Shown: piece by piece, positions 20,346 to 30,565 of the stretch
How the letters are laid out: each line of letters begins with the position of its first letter
Numbering within the stretch: the stretch's first letter is position 1
NCBI GenBank assembly: GCA_022419385.1
Contig: JAJUBI010000001.1
Location: forward strand, 6,076,001-6,140,000
Direction: 5' to 3'
Length of the DNA stretch: 64,000 nt
Source: Paraconiothyrium sp. Pb-2020
Lineage: Eukaryota; Ascomycota; Dothideomycetes; Pleosporales; Didymosphaeriaceae
Made by a program: the position numbers and the translations under genes
The notes under the pieces: model-generated
What the model was told of the DNA's origin: nothing
What the model saw: the letters and a program-made list of their open reading frames with translations, nothing else
Database searches by the model: none

Positions 20346-22424
20346 ATGAATGACTCAGATCGTATTCCTCTATTTAGCTCACATCCTCTCTACTATAATC
20401 AAGAACAACGATCATGGCTGCGAGAGCGGAGATTGCGACTTCTGCGCCAGGAACCACGGTACAATATCCTTGAGCAATGTTGGCACGCGATGATCAGATT
20501 GTCTCGTGCCTTTTGGCATTACCGGCTGTCAGTCCTCATAGTCTCCATCATTGCCGCAACTGGCCTCTTGATGATTCGCCCGGACGTCGCAATTGTCTTC
20601 AAAAGGTCCTGGTCGGAACGAGACTATCTCCCTCTGAGTGATTCGCAAGACAGTATACGCCTACTTCGCATCAAGCCTGGAAGCGATACTCAAAGGCTGG
20701 AAACAGAGATGCACTCGGTAAACTTCAAAGAGGCTCCTCAATACGATGCGCTATCCTATACCTGGGGTGAATCGAAACGGTCGAAGTGGATAATGATCAA
20801 CGGCAAGCGCATGACGATCAGAGAAAACCTATGGCATGCGCTTCAATCTATACGCCGGAAAGACATGGCGCAGGTCATATGGGTCGATGCGATATGTATC
20901 AATCAGGCCGATGCAGGCGAAAAAAGCAATCAAGTTCCTCTGATGTCCTTCACGTACTCCCGCGCACGACAAGTCTTACTGTGGCTAGGTCAGCACAAGC
21001 CGCCGCGTTGGATTGAAAATTCGATACCAGTGCAATGGCATGATGCCTTTGGAGTCACTCACGCGAATCAGTATCCGGGTCCGGTTGAATACTGGATCTA
21101 TCGACTCGTGCACCAGGAGTACTGGAAACGTGCTTGGATTGTTCAAGAAATTGGGATGGCATCGTCTATCTCGGTTTACTTTGGAAACCAATTCATATCA
21201 TGGGCCGAATTCATCAAGCTTGTGCGATGGTACGATTCTCGTGTTGACGACCCAACGGTGCGCCACGTCTTTGCTTTGGAAGAGCTACGTGAATCAAGGT
21301 ATCGCGACGGTGGTGCATATGCATTGCACCACCTTCTCAACAGCTTTAGTGACAACTTCTGCTCCGTCGTACATGACAAGCTTTATGCATTCTTCGGTAT
21401 GTCAAACGACTACATCGACGACAATCTCACTATCGACTATCGAAGATCCGTGCCAGAGGTCTATGGCGACTTCATCGTAGCGCAGAACCTGTCCGTATTT
21501 GATGCGATCAACAAGCAAATAGACATGGTTCACTTCGCTGGCCTTGTACGCACATTGCTCACACGAGAAGCCAATTCAAGACCGAAGCACTTGAAGTACT
21601 GGGGAGCCCTGAATGATCCGGAGACATGGATTTATAGCGGATGCGGGGACGACAAGTGGTGGATATGTGATCAAGATAAATCGGGCAACACAACCATGAA
21701 CTTAATTTTTCTGGATTCGATGCGATCTGCAGGACAATGGATGAAATCGTATTTCGTGTCACCTGCGTCGGACGTCTATCACTTTTGGAAGGATCCTGTT
21801 CAGGAAGACTTTGAAAGCTGGAACCCTGAGCGACTAGCCTTGACTGACAATATACAGCTGCGTGGTATAATAGTGTCTCGAATCCGTGCCATCGGACCTT
21901 CTCATGCCGACTACATTGGCTATCCAAGCAGCCTGAAACGATGGGCAGCAACGCTCCCAGCTCTTTATCCTAATGAGACAGACCTTCAAAGGGCAATAGG
22001 CCAGGCCGAGCGTGTTCGAGCAATTCTAGGTTCAACTGCAGATCAAGCGGTTCGTCGTGTCGTCGCCCTCAACGGCGGCACTTCAGGCGATCCGCATCTG
22101 TTTGTGGGTACAGGACTGACCACTGGAGTCGTACCATCCACTGCCTTGGAAGGGGATTTGATTTGTCAATTTCTCGGCTCAGATGCGGCAGCTGTGTTGA
22201 GAGAAGGAGCTAATGGTATTCCCGAACTTGTTGGTCGAGCAGCGATGATTGGAGAGGGAAATGAATTGCAATGGGAAAAACCTGGTGATAGAATACCTTT
22301 TCATAAAGATTCAGAAGATGTCGTCACCATTGGGGTAGATTTACGACAGCTTACAGCTCTGTCTCTCGACGTTGTTGTTCTTCCTGGAACAGGTGATCCA
22401 GTAGAAGATGCATTCCCATTATAA
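20346..22424 (+). CDS. HET-domain protein with N-terminal membrane anchor
   Basis: Single exon, 692 residues, starting at the ATG at 20346; the frame is open slightly further upstream only via TTG. Residues about 131-270 form a HET domain: YDALSYTWGE, then IWVDAICINQADAGEK, LLWLGQHK and WKRAWIVQEIG, the three conserved blocks of heterokaryon-incompatibility proteins, which trigger growth arrest or death on non-self recognition and are TIR-like. A hydrophobic stretch at about residues 60-76 (LSVLIVSIIAATGLLMI) is a likely membrane span, giving a short basic cytosolic N-terminus. The C-terminal 400 residues have no known domain and probably regulate it. Most HET proteins are soluble, so the anchor is unusual. 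Confidence 0.85.
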   Translation: MNDSDRIPLFSSHPLYYNQEQRSWLRERRLRLLRQEPRYNILEQCWHAMIRLSRAFWHYRLSVLIVSIIAATGLLMIRPDVAIVFKRSWSERDYLPLSDSQDSIRLLRIKPGSDTQRLETEMHSVNFKEAPQYDALSYTWGESKRSKWIMINGKRMTIRENLWHALQSIRRKDMAQVIWVDAICINQADAGEKSNQVPLMSFTYSRARQVLLWLGQHKPPRWIENSIPVQWHDAFGVTHANQYPGPVEYWIYRLVHQEYWKRAWIVQEIGMASSISVYFGNQFISWAEFIKLVRWYDSRVDDPTVRHVFALEELRESRYRDGGAYALHHLLNSFSDNFCSVVHDKLYAFFGMSNDYIDDNLTIDYRRSVPEVYGDFIVAQNLSVFDAINKQIDMVHFAGLVRTLLTREANSRPKHLKYWGALNDPETWIYSGCGDDKWWICDQDKSGNTTMNLIFLDSMRSAGQWMKSYFVSPASDVYHFWKDPVQEDFESWNPERLALTDNIQLRGIIVSRIRAIGPSHADYIGYPSSLKRWAATLPALYPNETDLQRAIGQAERVRAILGSTADQAVRRVVALNGGTSGDPHLFVGTGLTTGVVPSTALEGDLICQFLGSDAAAVLREGANGIPELVGRAAMIGEGNELQWEKPGDRIPFHKDSEDVVTIGVDLRQLTALSLDVVVLPGTGDPVEDAFPL

Positions 22425-22851
22425 TTAGAGAGACAAAAATTACAATAGTAGATTCAAGGCCAGACAATTGTTGGCTACTCTTAGGAAGGCCGATAGTTAT
22501 ACTGTATAATTGCTGATCATGGGTCGATTCAATGTGCAAGGTTTGAGGCGAATGAAGTCCGACATCTCGGAGCCGCAAAAAGGATTGCAACAGCACGGAT
22601 AGGAACGTCTTACGAGAACTACTACGGACGCCCTACCGCCAGCTAGACGCGCTACGGCAACGGTGCCGTCAATAGCCGCCAATATAACATTGCGATTGGA
22701 GGGAAGGTGGGGTGGAGGGGCAGTTGTTCCCCCAACATCAACATAATATCTCACGCACCTTGCATTCAATTCACTCCTTTGACTTATATACAAACCGCAG
22801 TTGCGACAGCTACCTTCATACAATACGACACCAGGAGATAATACAGTCAAC
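22425..22851. promoter_or_regulatory. Spacer and promoter of the aldolase gene
   Basis: No ORF with domain evidence. The 60 bp before 22852 hold a TATATA-like word at 22784-22790 and a run ending TCAACATGGCC, a typical fungal start context. Confidence 0.35.
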
Positions 22852-23793
22852 ATGGCCATTAAAGTCCCCCAAGCAGGCGTCTGGACACCCGCGGTAACCT
22901 TCTTCGACCCCTCCACCGGCCGCATCGACATCGAAGCTCAAAAACAATACTTTACCTACCTGTCGAAACACGTCACCGGCCTCGTCGTTCTCGGCTCCAA
23001 CGCCGAAGCCTTCCTCCTCAGCCGCGAAGAACGCATCACACTTGTCAAAACGGCCCGCGAGGCCGTCGGCCCCTCGTACCCTCTCATCGTGGGCATCAGC
23101 GGCTACAGCACCATTCAAACCCTCGAGTACGCGCAAGACGCCAAAGACGCAGGCGCAGACTTTGGCCTCCTCCTCCCGGCGAGTTACTACGGCGGTGCCA
23201 CGAGTAAAGAAGTGGTAAATGCTTTCTTCGACGAGGTAGCTCAAGGGACCGATTTGCCGATTGTGATTTACAATTTCCCAGCGCAGTGTAACGGTGTGGA
23301 TTTAGACAGTGTTACTATTGCGGGGATCGCGAAGAGGAATAGGGGGAAGATTGTGGGGGTGAAGCTCACGTGTGGAAGCGTGGCGAAGATTACGAGACTC
23401 ACGGCTGAGTTGTCGCCGGAAGAATTTACGACGTTTGGAGGACAGTCTGATTTCCTTATCGGGGGGCTGGCGGTCGGGAGTCAGGGGTGTGTGGCGGCTT
23501 TTTCGAATGTGTTCCCTAAGACTATTAAGAAGGTCTATGACTTGTACACGGAAGGGAAGGTGGATGAGGCGCTAAAGCTGCACAAGAAGGCGGCGCTGGC
23601 GGAGAGCCCGGTGAAAGCGGGCATTGCGAGTACGAAGTATGCTGTTAGTCAGTTTAGCGCTGTGGATGCGGGTATTCAAGGTGCAGAAGAGAAGCTCCTA
23701 CCTAGGAGGCCGTATTTGCCTGTTGGAGACGCGGTCAAGGACAACGTCAAAAAGGTCATGGCTGAGCTGGCCGAGATTGAGAGGTCGCTTTAA
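22852..23793 (+). CDS. DHDPS/N-acetylneuraminate-lyase family aldolase
   Basis: Single exon, 313 residues, ATG at 22852. A TIM-barrel class I aldolase: the phosphate/carboxylate-binding loop is GSNAEAFLLSREER (the GTTGE-type motif), the catalytic tyrosine lies in VIYNFP (residue about 139), and the Schiff-base lysine in GVKLTCG (about 170). Fungi make lysine by the aminoadipate route, so a DHDPS role is unlikely. Fungal members include L-threo-3-deoxy-hexulosonate aldolase of galacturonate catabolism and 4-hydroxy-2-oxoglutarate-type aldolases. The GSNAEA loop and length fit those fungal members. Codon use shifts from C-ending in the first 120 codons to G-rich afterwards, but the reading frame and conservation are continuous. 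Confidence 0.85.
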   Translation: MAIKVPQAGVWTPAVTFFDPSTGRIDIEAQKQYFTYLSKHVTGLVVLGSNAEAFLLSREERITLVKTAREAVGPSYPLIVGISGYSTIQTLEYAQDAKDAGADFGLLLPASYYGGATSKEVVNAFFDEVAQGTDLPIVIYNFPAQCNGVDLDSVTIAGIAKRNRGKIVGVKLTCGSVAKITRLTAELSPEEFTTFGGQSDFLIGGLAVGSQGCVAAFSNVFPKTIKKVYDLYTEGKVDEALKLHKKAALAESPVKAGIASTKYAVSQFSAVDAGIQGAEEKLLPRRPYLPVGDAVKDNVKKVMAELAEIERSL

Positions 23794-23899
23794 TCATTAG
23801 ACAGCATGTCATAGAAGATGTAAAAGTTATTTGATCATCCAACATTACATTCATACTAGGGTATCATAGACTACATATTATGGGATAAGCACTGTCACA

Positions 23900-26536
23900 T
23901 CACATTACGACCATGACCGCCACACCCAACATCGCTCCCATGATCTCCCATTTTCCCCTGACTCTACCAGCCAACCCGGTGAAACCAGTTTCACTGGGAC
24001 CACCCGGATCCGCCGACGTCGGATTTGCAAATACTGCCGTGCTAGCCGCTGTACCTGTCCCTACCACAACGCCCGATGGTCCCAGACTCACCACCTGGCC
24101 ACCAGGCAGCGTCTGAGCCGGACCTCCCAGAGTCAATGTCACGCCACCAATCACAATCTGGCCATTCGAGCTTGTCGCCGTGACCACATCCCGTTACCCA
24201 GCGTAAGCGTTCAACACACTGCCTCCTGAACTTCCACTCGGCAGAGCTACCGTGCTGCTAATCCCATCCGGCCCCACGAGCACAAACGCCGCTCGGACCT
24301 ACGCTGATGGTCGTCCCGTCGACAGTGATGGGAGTATCTCCAGGATGAAGTGTCGTTCCTGGCGCGACGACGACGCCCGAGGGACCTGCGACGAATGTCG
24401 AGCCACCCGCCGTGAACGTCACTTCTCCGGCAACCTGTCTGGAACGGAATCGTCTGCGTGCCGCTCAGGCCGATTATGACCACGCCGGTTGAGTCGGCGC
24501 TGAATGTCGTGCCTGAAATGACGACCGCAGGATCACCCGGGTGAAGTGTCGTCCCGGGTGCTACGACGATACCTGATGGATCTGCGATGAGCGTCGAGCC
24601 GCCTGCTGTGATGGTTACTTGGCCTGGCCCATCAGTCTGGAACGGGATGGTTCTTGTGCCGGTTGGGTCAACGATGACAACGCCTGTGGGAGCTGCGCTG
24701 ATGGTGGTGCCTGAGATGACGACTGGAGGGTCACCAGGTTGGAGCGTGGTACCTGGGTTGATGATGATGCCGCCTGTGGGGTCTGCCACGATGGGACCTC
24801 CAGGAGCATCCGTGATAGTGATCGGGCCTGGGGCGTTGTTACTAGGTGGGGTCGCTCCAGGTTGGCCGTTGCTGGGAGAAACTCCAGGACTGTTTGGATT
24901 GCTGGGAGGGTTATTCGGGGGGTCGCTTGGAGAGTTCCCTGGTCTTGTAGGCGTATTTGGCGGATTGTTTGGAGGGTTTCCTGGGTCAGTCGGTTCGTTT
25001 GGATCACCTGGGGGATCTTGGGGATCTTGAGGGTCATTCGGGTCGCTCGGCGGGTCATTGCTAGGCATCGGGGGTTGCGCGGTCGGTCGGCTCGTTGGTT
25101 GAGCTGGTGGATCAGCAGGAGTAGCTGGCGTGGATGATGGACTGGGAGGATCGTTCGGCGTCGTGATGGGCAACGCAGGCACACTGCTGCTGCTTGATAG
25201 GAAGTTTCCGGCACTCTTCAGAGCGATTGGCGGATCGTCAAGCCCAAAGTATCCCAGTGAGCAATCCGACCATGCAGGATCAATTTGCCTTATCGCAGCA
25301 GGCATTGCCATCTGAGGTCTATATTCGCCTGGGAACACAACGGAACAGGGCGGGAGCCGGAGGTTGCATTCGGGTTCGCCATACCAGGCACTGTAAGGCA
25401 CTGGTTCGTTGAAATCCGCGTAGTTCACAGACCATGGAATTGAGTTAATCGGATACCCACGTTGGGTAAAGATGTCGGTCGATGCGAGTGTCAGAATATT
25501 GTTATAGCGAGTGAGAGTCGATTGACATGGCCAGTGGGCCTCGATCGATGAGATCGAAACGTAAACATTGCCTGAGTAGAACGTGTTTCCATTGACAACG
25601 GCGTACGGGCCAGTGGTAACTTCCGTCCAAGTTGTATTGGGGAAGTCCGCAGGGTGCGAAGCCCAGGTCGATGTTGGCATGCTTGCGCACATATCGCGGC
25701 TTGTGGCATTCGCCGGTACAGGCCAGAAATATAGCTCAGCTGCAGCGCGATCAATCGTGCACCTATTTGCCTTGCAAGTATTGCAGAAGGGTTCTGTGGG
25801 CGAAGCAGTAATGCCGGGAGGTGGAGGAGTGATAGATTGGGCACTACTCCACTCCTTGTCGGCCGAACTGTAGCTACTCCAAAGACTTGTGCAGTCCGAC
25901 AGAGCCACGCTACAGGTGGGAGAAGGACCGGGGTATTCTTCCCCGCTTGAGTATGTCGAGGTGAATACACCAGCATCCACACTGGAGCCTGTTGTAAGAA
26001 TCGTCTTGCTATCGGCGTAACAGATGTTGCTGCCATAGGGCGCGCTTTCGGCGCAAGTACTTGTGCAACTCCATGTAGATGTGGTATAGTAGTCAGTGCT
26101 ATTATAGTATATGGTGGTTACTGAAGTTGTCCAAGATGTCGGCTCGTAATAGTAAGACGCATTCCAGTAAGACGATTGCAGATCGTCGCAAGATTGAATT
26201 GAATTTCTGCCTGTACGGTTTGTGAGTACACCGTGTGTTAACCGCGCTACTGCAAACTGGAAGGCAGGGCTCAAATAGAGAACTCAGTTAATGAACTAGC
26301 GGAAATAATGGACTCACTTGTACTATTAGATGTCGGTAGCGGCGTGCTTGTCGAGCTGGCCGTCGCCGAGGAGACAGAAGTCGTGGTGGTATTTGCGAAT
26401 CCGGTGCTCGCAACTGCAATGGTGTGAGTTAACAGCGAGTCAGGTTCTGCGCCAGGCGAAGCTTACAGCTTTGAGCAGCAGTGGCCTTGACAGTCGCAGC
26501 GACTGCAAACGCGTATGTCCACGATGCCGGCATCAT
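23900..26536 (-). pseudogene. Ser/Thr/Pro-rich cell-surface glycoprotein with C-terminal repeats; 3' part frameshifted
   Basis: The gene starts at the ATG at 26536 with a signal peptide (MMPASWTYAFAVAATVKATAA). Introns are 26414-26466 and one beginning at 26317 (acceptor at 26250 or 26211). The middle is a Cys-containing extracellular domain rich in Ser/Thr/Tyr, then a Pro/Asn/Asp-rich stalk (about 24880-25170), then three repeats, then a hydrophobic C-terminal tail (GAMLGVAVMVVM) that could direct GPI anchoring. The layout is that of a fungal wall or adhesion-type protein. After the second repeat the frame breaks: one extra base near 24437 (a GG), another near 24289 (a TTT), and an in-frame TAA near 24196. 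Beyond each break the repeat and tail remain recognisable in another frame. Either the gene is decaying or these are sequence errors. Confidence 0.65.
24250..24830 (-). repeat. Three ~195-bp coding repeats in the surface protein
   Basis: Each unit encodes about 65 residues patterned PSGIVVAPGTTLHPGDPAVV, then ISGTTxSAxxTGVVI, then GTxTIPFQT. FQT anchors fall near 24640 and 24445, fixing the 195-bp period. The third unit lies past the first frameshift and is read in a different frame. Confidence 0.75.
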
Positions 26537-27770
26537 CGCGCGCACCCAGCGAGAACGTGGAGGAGGTGCAGAGGGTACGAAGAGGTACACATCCTGGAGA
26601 ATTTTACATCTGGAAGCCCTGCATCTCTTTGCGAGCCCTGAACCAGGGTCACGCACACATCGCGCTGTCGAGCTGCCCTCAATGGAAGAGCGATAGATTG
26701 CATGCAGGGCCCAGCCCTGGCGCGTGGTGGAGGATTTCTGAATACGGGGCGTCACCCGCAAATAAGTGGGCGAGGTGAGGAGGCTAACCGTTGCGGAAGA
26801 TTGAATTGGGGGCTAGTTGCTGACTGTGTTGCGCCATAAACACCCGAAGTGGTAAAAGTTGGTTAGGAATTGTCGATCCTTGCACATTGTTCAGCTCAAC
26901 GGCGACTATGCTCGCGCTGGAGGGAGATGTGCAGCCCCCACAAGAACCTTGAACTGGTCCATCGTTTATTAGGATCGCACTCAGCCCATGGACTTCATCT
27001 TGCACGCGAGCACAGTTCGATATGATTCACGCCGCATCAAGGTGAGTTTTCTGCGTATACCTTACGGCTAGAGATGATGGTTGAGATGCGAAGCCTCAGC
27101 TGAACATTCGTGTCCCACAAGGAAAGCCTTGTCGTGGATGCAATGCAAAAAACACTACTATGCCAAGCATTGTCTTACGACACATCTGGTTTTTACAACC
27201 ACCTGAACCGTGACTTCAAGTAACGAAAAGGATACAGAAACACCGACAATCATCCAATCGTGTCGTCCGTTGAAGATTCATGTGCGTCTCTTCAACCCCA
27301 GAGTGTGCGTTCGCCATCGATATCCAAACACTTGTAGTATTCCCTTTGAGCCACCCTCGATCCATATGCCAGAAGCTATTCAAAATAATTGGTGAGGCTA
27401 GGGAGTGTGATAGAGGTCAGTTTTAAAAGAAAAGGAAACGATCATCAATGAGTATTCGCGATTATTGCCGCTCCTGCAAGCCAGTTTTTGACCTCATTCG
27501 CATTCAAGTAATCCTTAGTGTTGAGGATTCACTTATCTATTGTGAAGAAGAAGATTGCAACATCCGGTTCTGGAATACGGAATCAGGTTAAGAAGTGTTG
27601 GTTCATGGCAACTACATTTAATTACAGTAACGATAGCCGAGTTTCTCATGATGAAGTGTCGCTGCGTGGACTCGAAACTCTGGGAGAAAGCATAATTGTC
27701 TATTTGTATAACAAGAACTTTATGTATGTACAGAAGCAACCTAAAAAACATATACAGTACGAAAGACCCG
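26537..27770. other. Intergenic region
   Basis: No supported gene; scattered frames of 60-110 codons lack domains. The 27400-27770 part is AT-richer than its surroundings and holds the 3' end of the beta-lactamase-like gene. Confidence 0.45.
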
Positions 27771-29790
27771 TTATCTACGTGCCGCCTTCCACCTTCCATT
27801 GTCCCAGGCCCAACCTGCAGAGGGACCCGTAGCCTCTTGACTAACCTTAAAGTACTTAGCTCGCAATGCCAGATTCTCCACACTAACCACGTTGCCACTC
27901 GCATCTCTCTCAAAAATGAACTCATCTAGCGGCATGGAACCATACGTGACACCAGTCACACTGACCCAAGACCCACAATCCGTACTCCAAAGCTGCTGTC
28001 CGACTGCCGGATTACCTGTGTCTTCGAACACAGCCTTGAAAGACTGACGCGTGCCGTTGGCTGTCTTACCATCGAGTAGGGTGTAGTACAGGCGAGCTTC
28101 AGGAGTTTTAATCTGGCTCATAGACAACCCGGATTGGAGTACTAGCGCCATGCTGAGCATGTCGGTGCCATTGGATATCCATCTCGAGATGCCGAGGCCA
28201 GGCTTGCTGGCCGATGTGGATATACTGATAGTCGAGTTTCCCGTGCCGTTAACGCCATCGCGCTGTACGTAGGTGCCGCTGAATGACCTGTCCGCTTCAT
28301 CTCTAGCCACCGCATCGTACGCGGGGATCAGACTCTGTCCAAGGAGATCCGCACCGTAAAAGTTGCTCAAGGGTGGGTTGCCTGCCATCATGATAGTGAA
28401 GCCCAGGTTGTAGTCTTTGAGCAGCGTAATGAAGGCGGTGTACCGTTTGAATGTACCAGCCTTCGTGTATACGGTCAGTGTTCGGTGAGGTTGATTGATC
28501 CTATCGAGTTGAATGCGGCGGAGGCCCCATGGGCTGCCGACAGACGCGAGGAAATCAGATGCGAATGTGACAGGATTGAGCCAGCGACGTGTCAGAGCAG
28601 GCTTGATGAGCTTCGAAGACAATATAGCACGACCGAGCTTAGACAGGTCGGTTGCAGATGCATACATGTTACCACCTCTGTGACACATTAGATATGTGCT
28701 GGCAATAGCTAAGGGGTAACTCACGGTCCACCTTGACCAAGACTGACATCCCAGTACGTATCTTTGACTGTGCCTGGGATGACGCCATACTTATCAGGTG
28801 GCGTGTCGTAGAATGTACGGTTGAGTCCAAGAGGTTTTATGACTCGGTCATTGAGACTGTCTGTGTAATTCTTGCCCGTGATCCTCTCCAGCGCGTACGC
28901 GAGAAGCTGGTAAGCCACATCAGAGTATGTTGGAGTTTGCCATGGCGCGTAGGAAGGGTACATAATGTCCAGCCCTTTAAAGAATTCTGCGAAAGTCAGA
29001 ATCATCCTCATGACCGGGGTAGCCCGAGTACGGGATGGTCCTTACGTTCTCTTGTGCAGAGAGGCCATGCTCCACAAGGTGGCAACGACGAGTTAGATAG
29101 CTCGGGAAGTCCGACCTCCCATGCAGGCGGCGCGTCTTCAGTCTCTGTGATCTCACCGAGAACTCCATCTGCGTCTCTAGTCAGTGTCGTTCCGCTTGCT
29201 CCAAGACCCAAAGGCGACGTACAGTCACGTCCCAGACCAGATACCTGACTTGCCAAGGAGCCAATGGTAATGTCGTCCCAATCAGTCTCTCTGACAGGAT
29301 CGAAATCTGGCTGACTCGAGCGACCTTCATACTTAGCTAGCTCTGGTACAAACTTTGTGATTGGTGAGTTCCAATACACGTCGCCAGCTTCAGCCAAGAA
29401 CGTGAGCACAGTGAACACCTTTGTTACGCTGCCAAGGCGATACACTGTGTTACCATCTACTTTCTTTACACCAGTGGTATTGGCTGGCAAATCCTTGGCG
29501 GTCCGATGTCTCTCCCACAGAATTGGGGACCCTGGATTTGTTGAGAAGATTTGCAGCGAATAGGAGAACAGGTCTACTCCTGTGATATTGGTATCATCGA
29601 TATACTGGAAGACATTGGTGATGTTTTGTATAGCCGCCTTCCAGATTGGATGTGACTCGAGGTTGTAGGGGGCAGGAAACTCAGGGCCGATGAGTGGACA
29701 GTTGGGCGCTGCCGAAGAGAGCGGCAGTTGCGCGAAGGGGACAACGAGCGCGAGCAGCGCTGGGAGCTGCCTCCTCAACTGGGCCCACAT
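27771..29790 (-). CDS. Secreted class-C beta-lactamase/transesterase-like protein
   Basis: Three exons (29046-29790, 28725-28986, 27771-28677) join in frame to 637 residues. A signal peptide is visible (LPALLALVVPFAQLPLSSAAP, cleavage near 28). The serine-enzyme motifs are present: SVTK (Ser121, Lys124) in RLGSVTKVF, and YSDVAYQLL, the Y-x-N/D-type second motif, made accessible by splicing across CTREQFFKG. The C-terminal 200 residues form the extra domain common in fungal members. The fold is shared by class C beta-lactamases, esterases and the LovD acyltransferase. Secretion argues against a LovD-like intracellular acyl transfer and for an extracellular hydrolase. It lies 0.8 kb from the ABC exporter, so a detoxifying or maturation role for the exported polyketide is possible but unproven. 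Confidence 0.85.
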
Positions 29791-30565
29791 GGTATCCGAA
29801 GACCAGGAAAAGCTGCGACAGTGGAGTGACAGATGAAGATGCTAAGGAGCGTTGATATATACACGTAATCTGGAAGGCGTAGGCTAAAAATAAGGATAAT
29901 GATGTGAGATAAGGTGAACCTGGTTGAACTCTGTCTCTAAACATTACACTGAGCCAGCCGATCGATAGTACTCCACGAGATGACTTGCGCGTGTCGCATA
30001 GTAGTGTTGAGATGATTGTGCAATCATGATAGCGTAGACGCGACGCGTCAAGTTCCAGGGAACAAACATGGCCTAGACCTAATCGATATGAATTTCTAGA
30101 TTAAGGACATAGAAAGAATTCGACGAGGGAGTTAATCCAGACTCGGGATAAGGATTGGCTAATTGGAAAAATCCAGTGAGACCCCTGTGAGACGCGGGGA
30201 TAGTTGGAGACAGCCGATAGCGGGACCTTGCATTTTGCCGAAGAGCCGCGTCACATCACCAGTATCTTCGCTAGGCTGTTCAGTCGTCGGAGAGTTGAAG
30301 CCGTAAGTTGGCTGTACACTCATTGATGCCCCACTATGAACATCAGTGGAACACCGGGCCACTTTCCCTCATTCTGAGCTAGGGTGTACGTCCCTTGATT
30401 GCGTAGAAGCATCGCGATCACGTTCCTGAGGAGATATTCATTCCAAGAATTCGTTACATGTGACAGCATTCCGAAGATCTTGGCAAACAAGTAATGCGCC
30501 CGCTTCGTGATAGATGTGTAGGTAAAGGGAACAGCAAACTAGTTTCAATCTGGTAAAGACCCAGT
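29791..30565. other. Spacer between beta-lactamase-like gene and ABC transporter
   Basis: Both neighbours are on the minus strand, so this is the upstream region of the beta-lactamase-like gene and the 3' flank of the transporter. No gene seen. Confidence 0.5.

Noticed and set aside
27771..29790. LovD-like acyltransferase acting on the PKS product
   Set aside because: The fold and SxxK motif match, but the protein has a clear signal peptide and is secreted, unlike LovD; kept as a beta-lactamase-like protein of unknown role.
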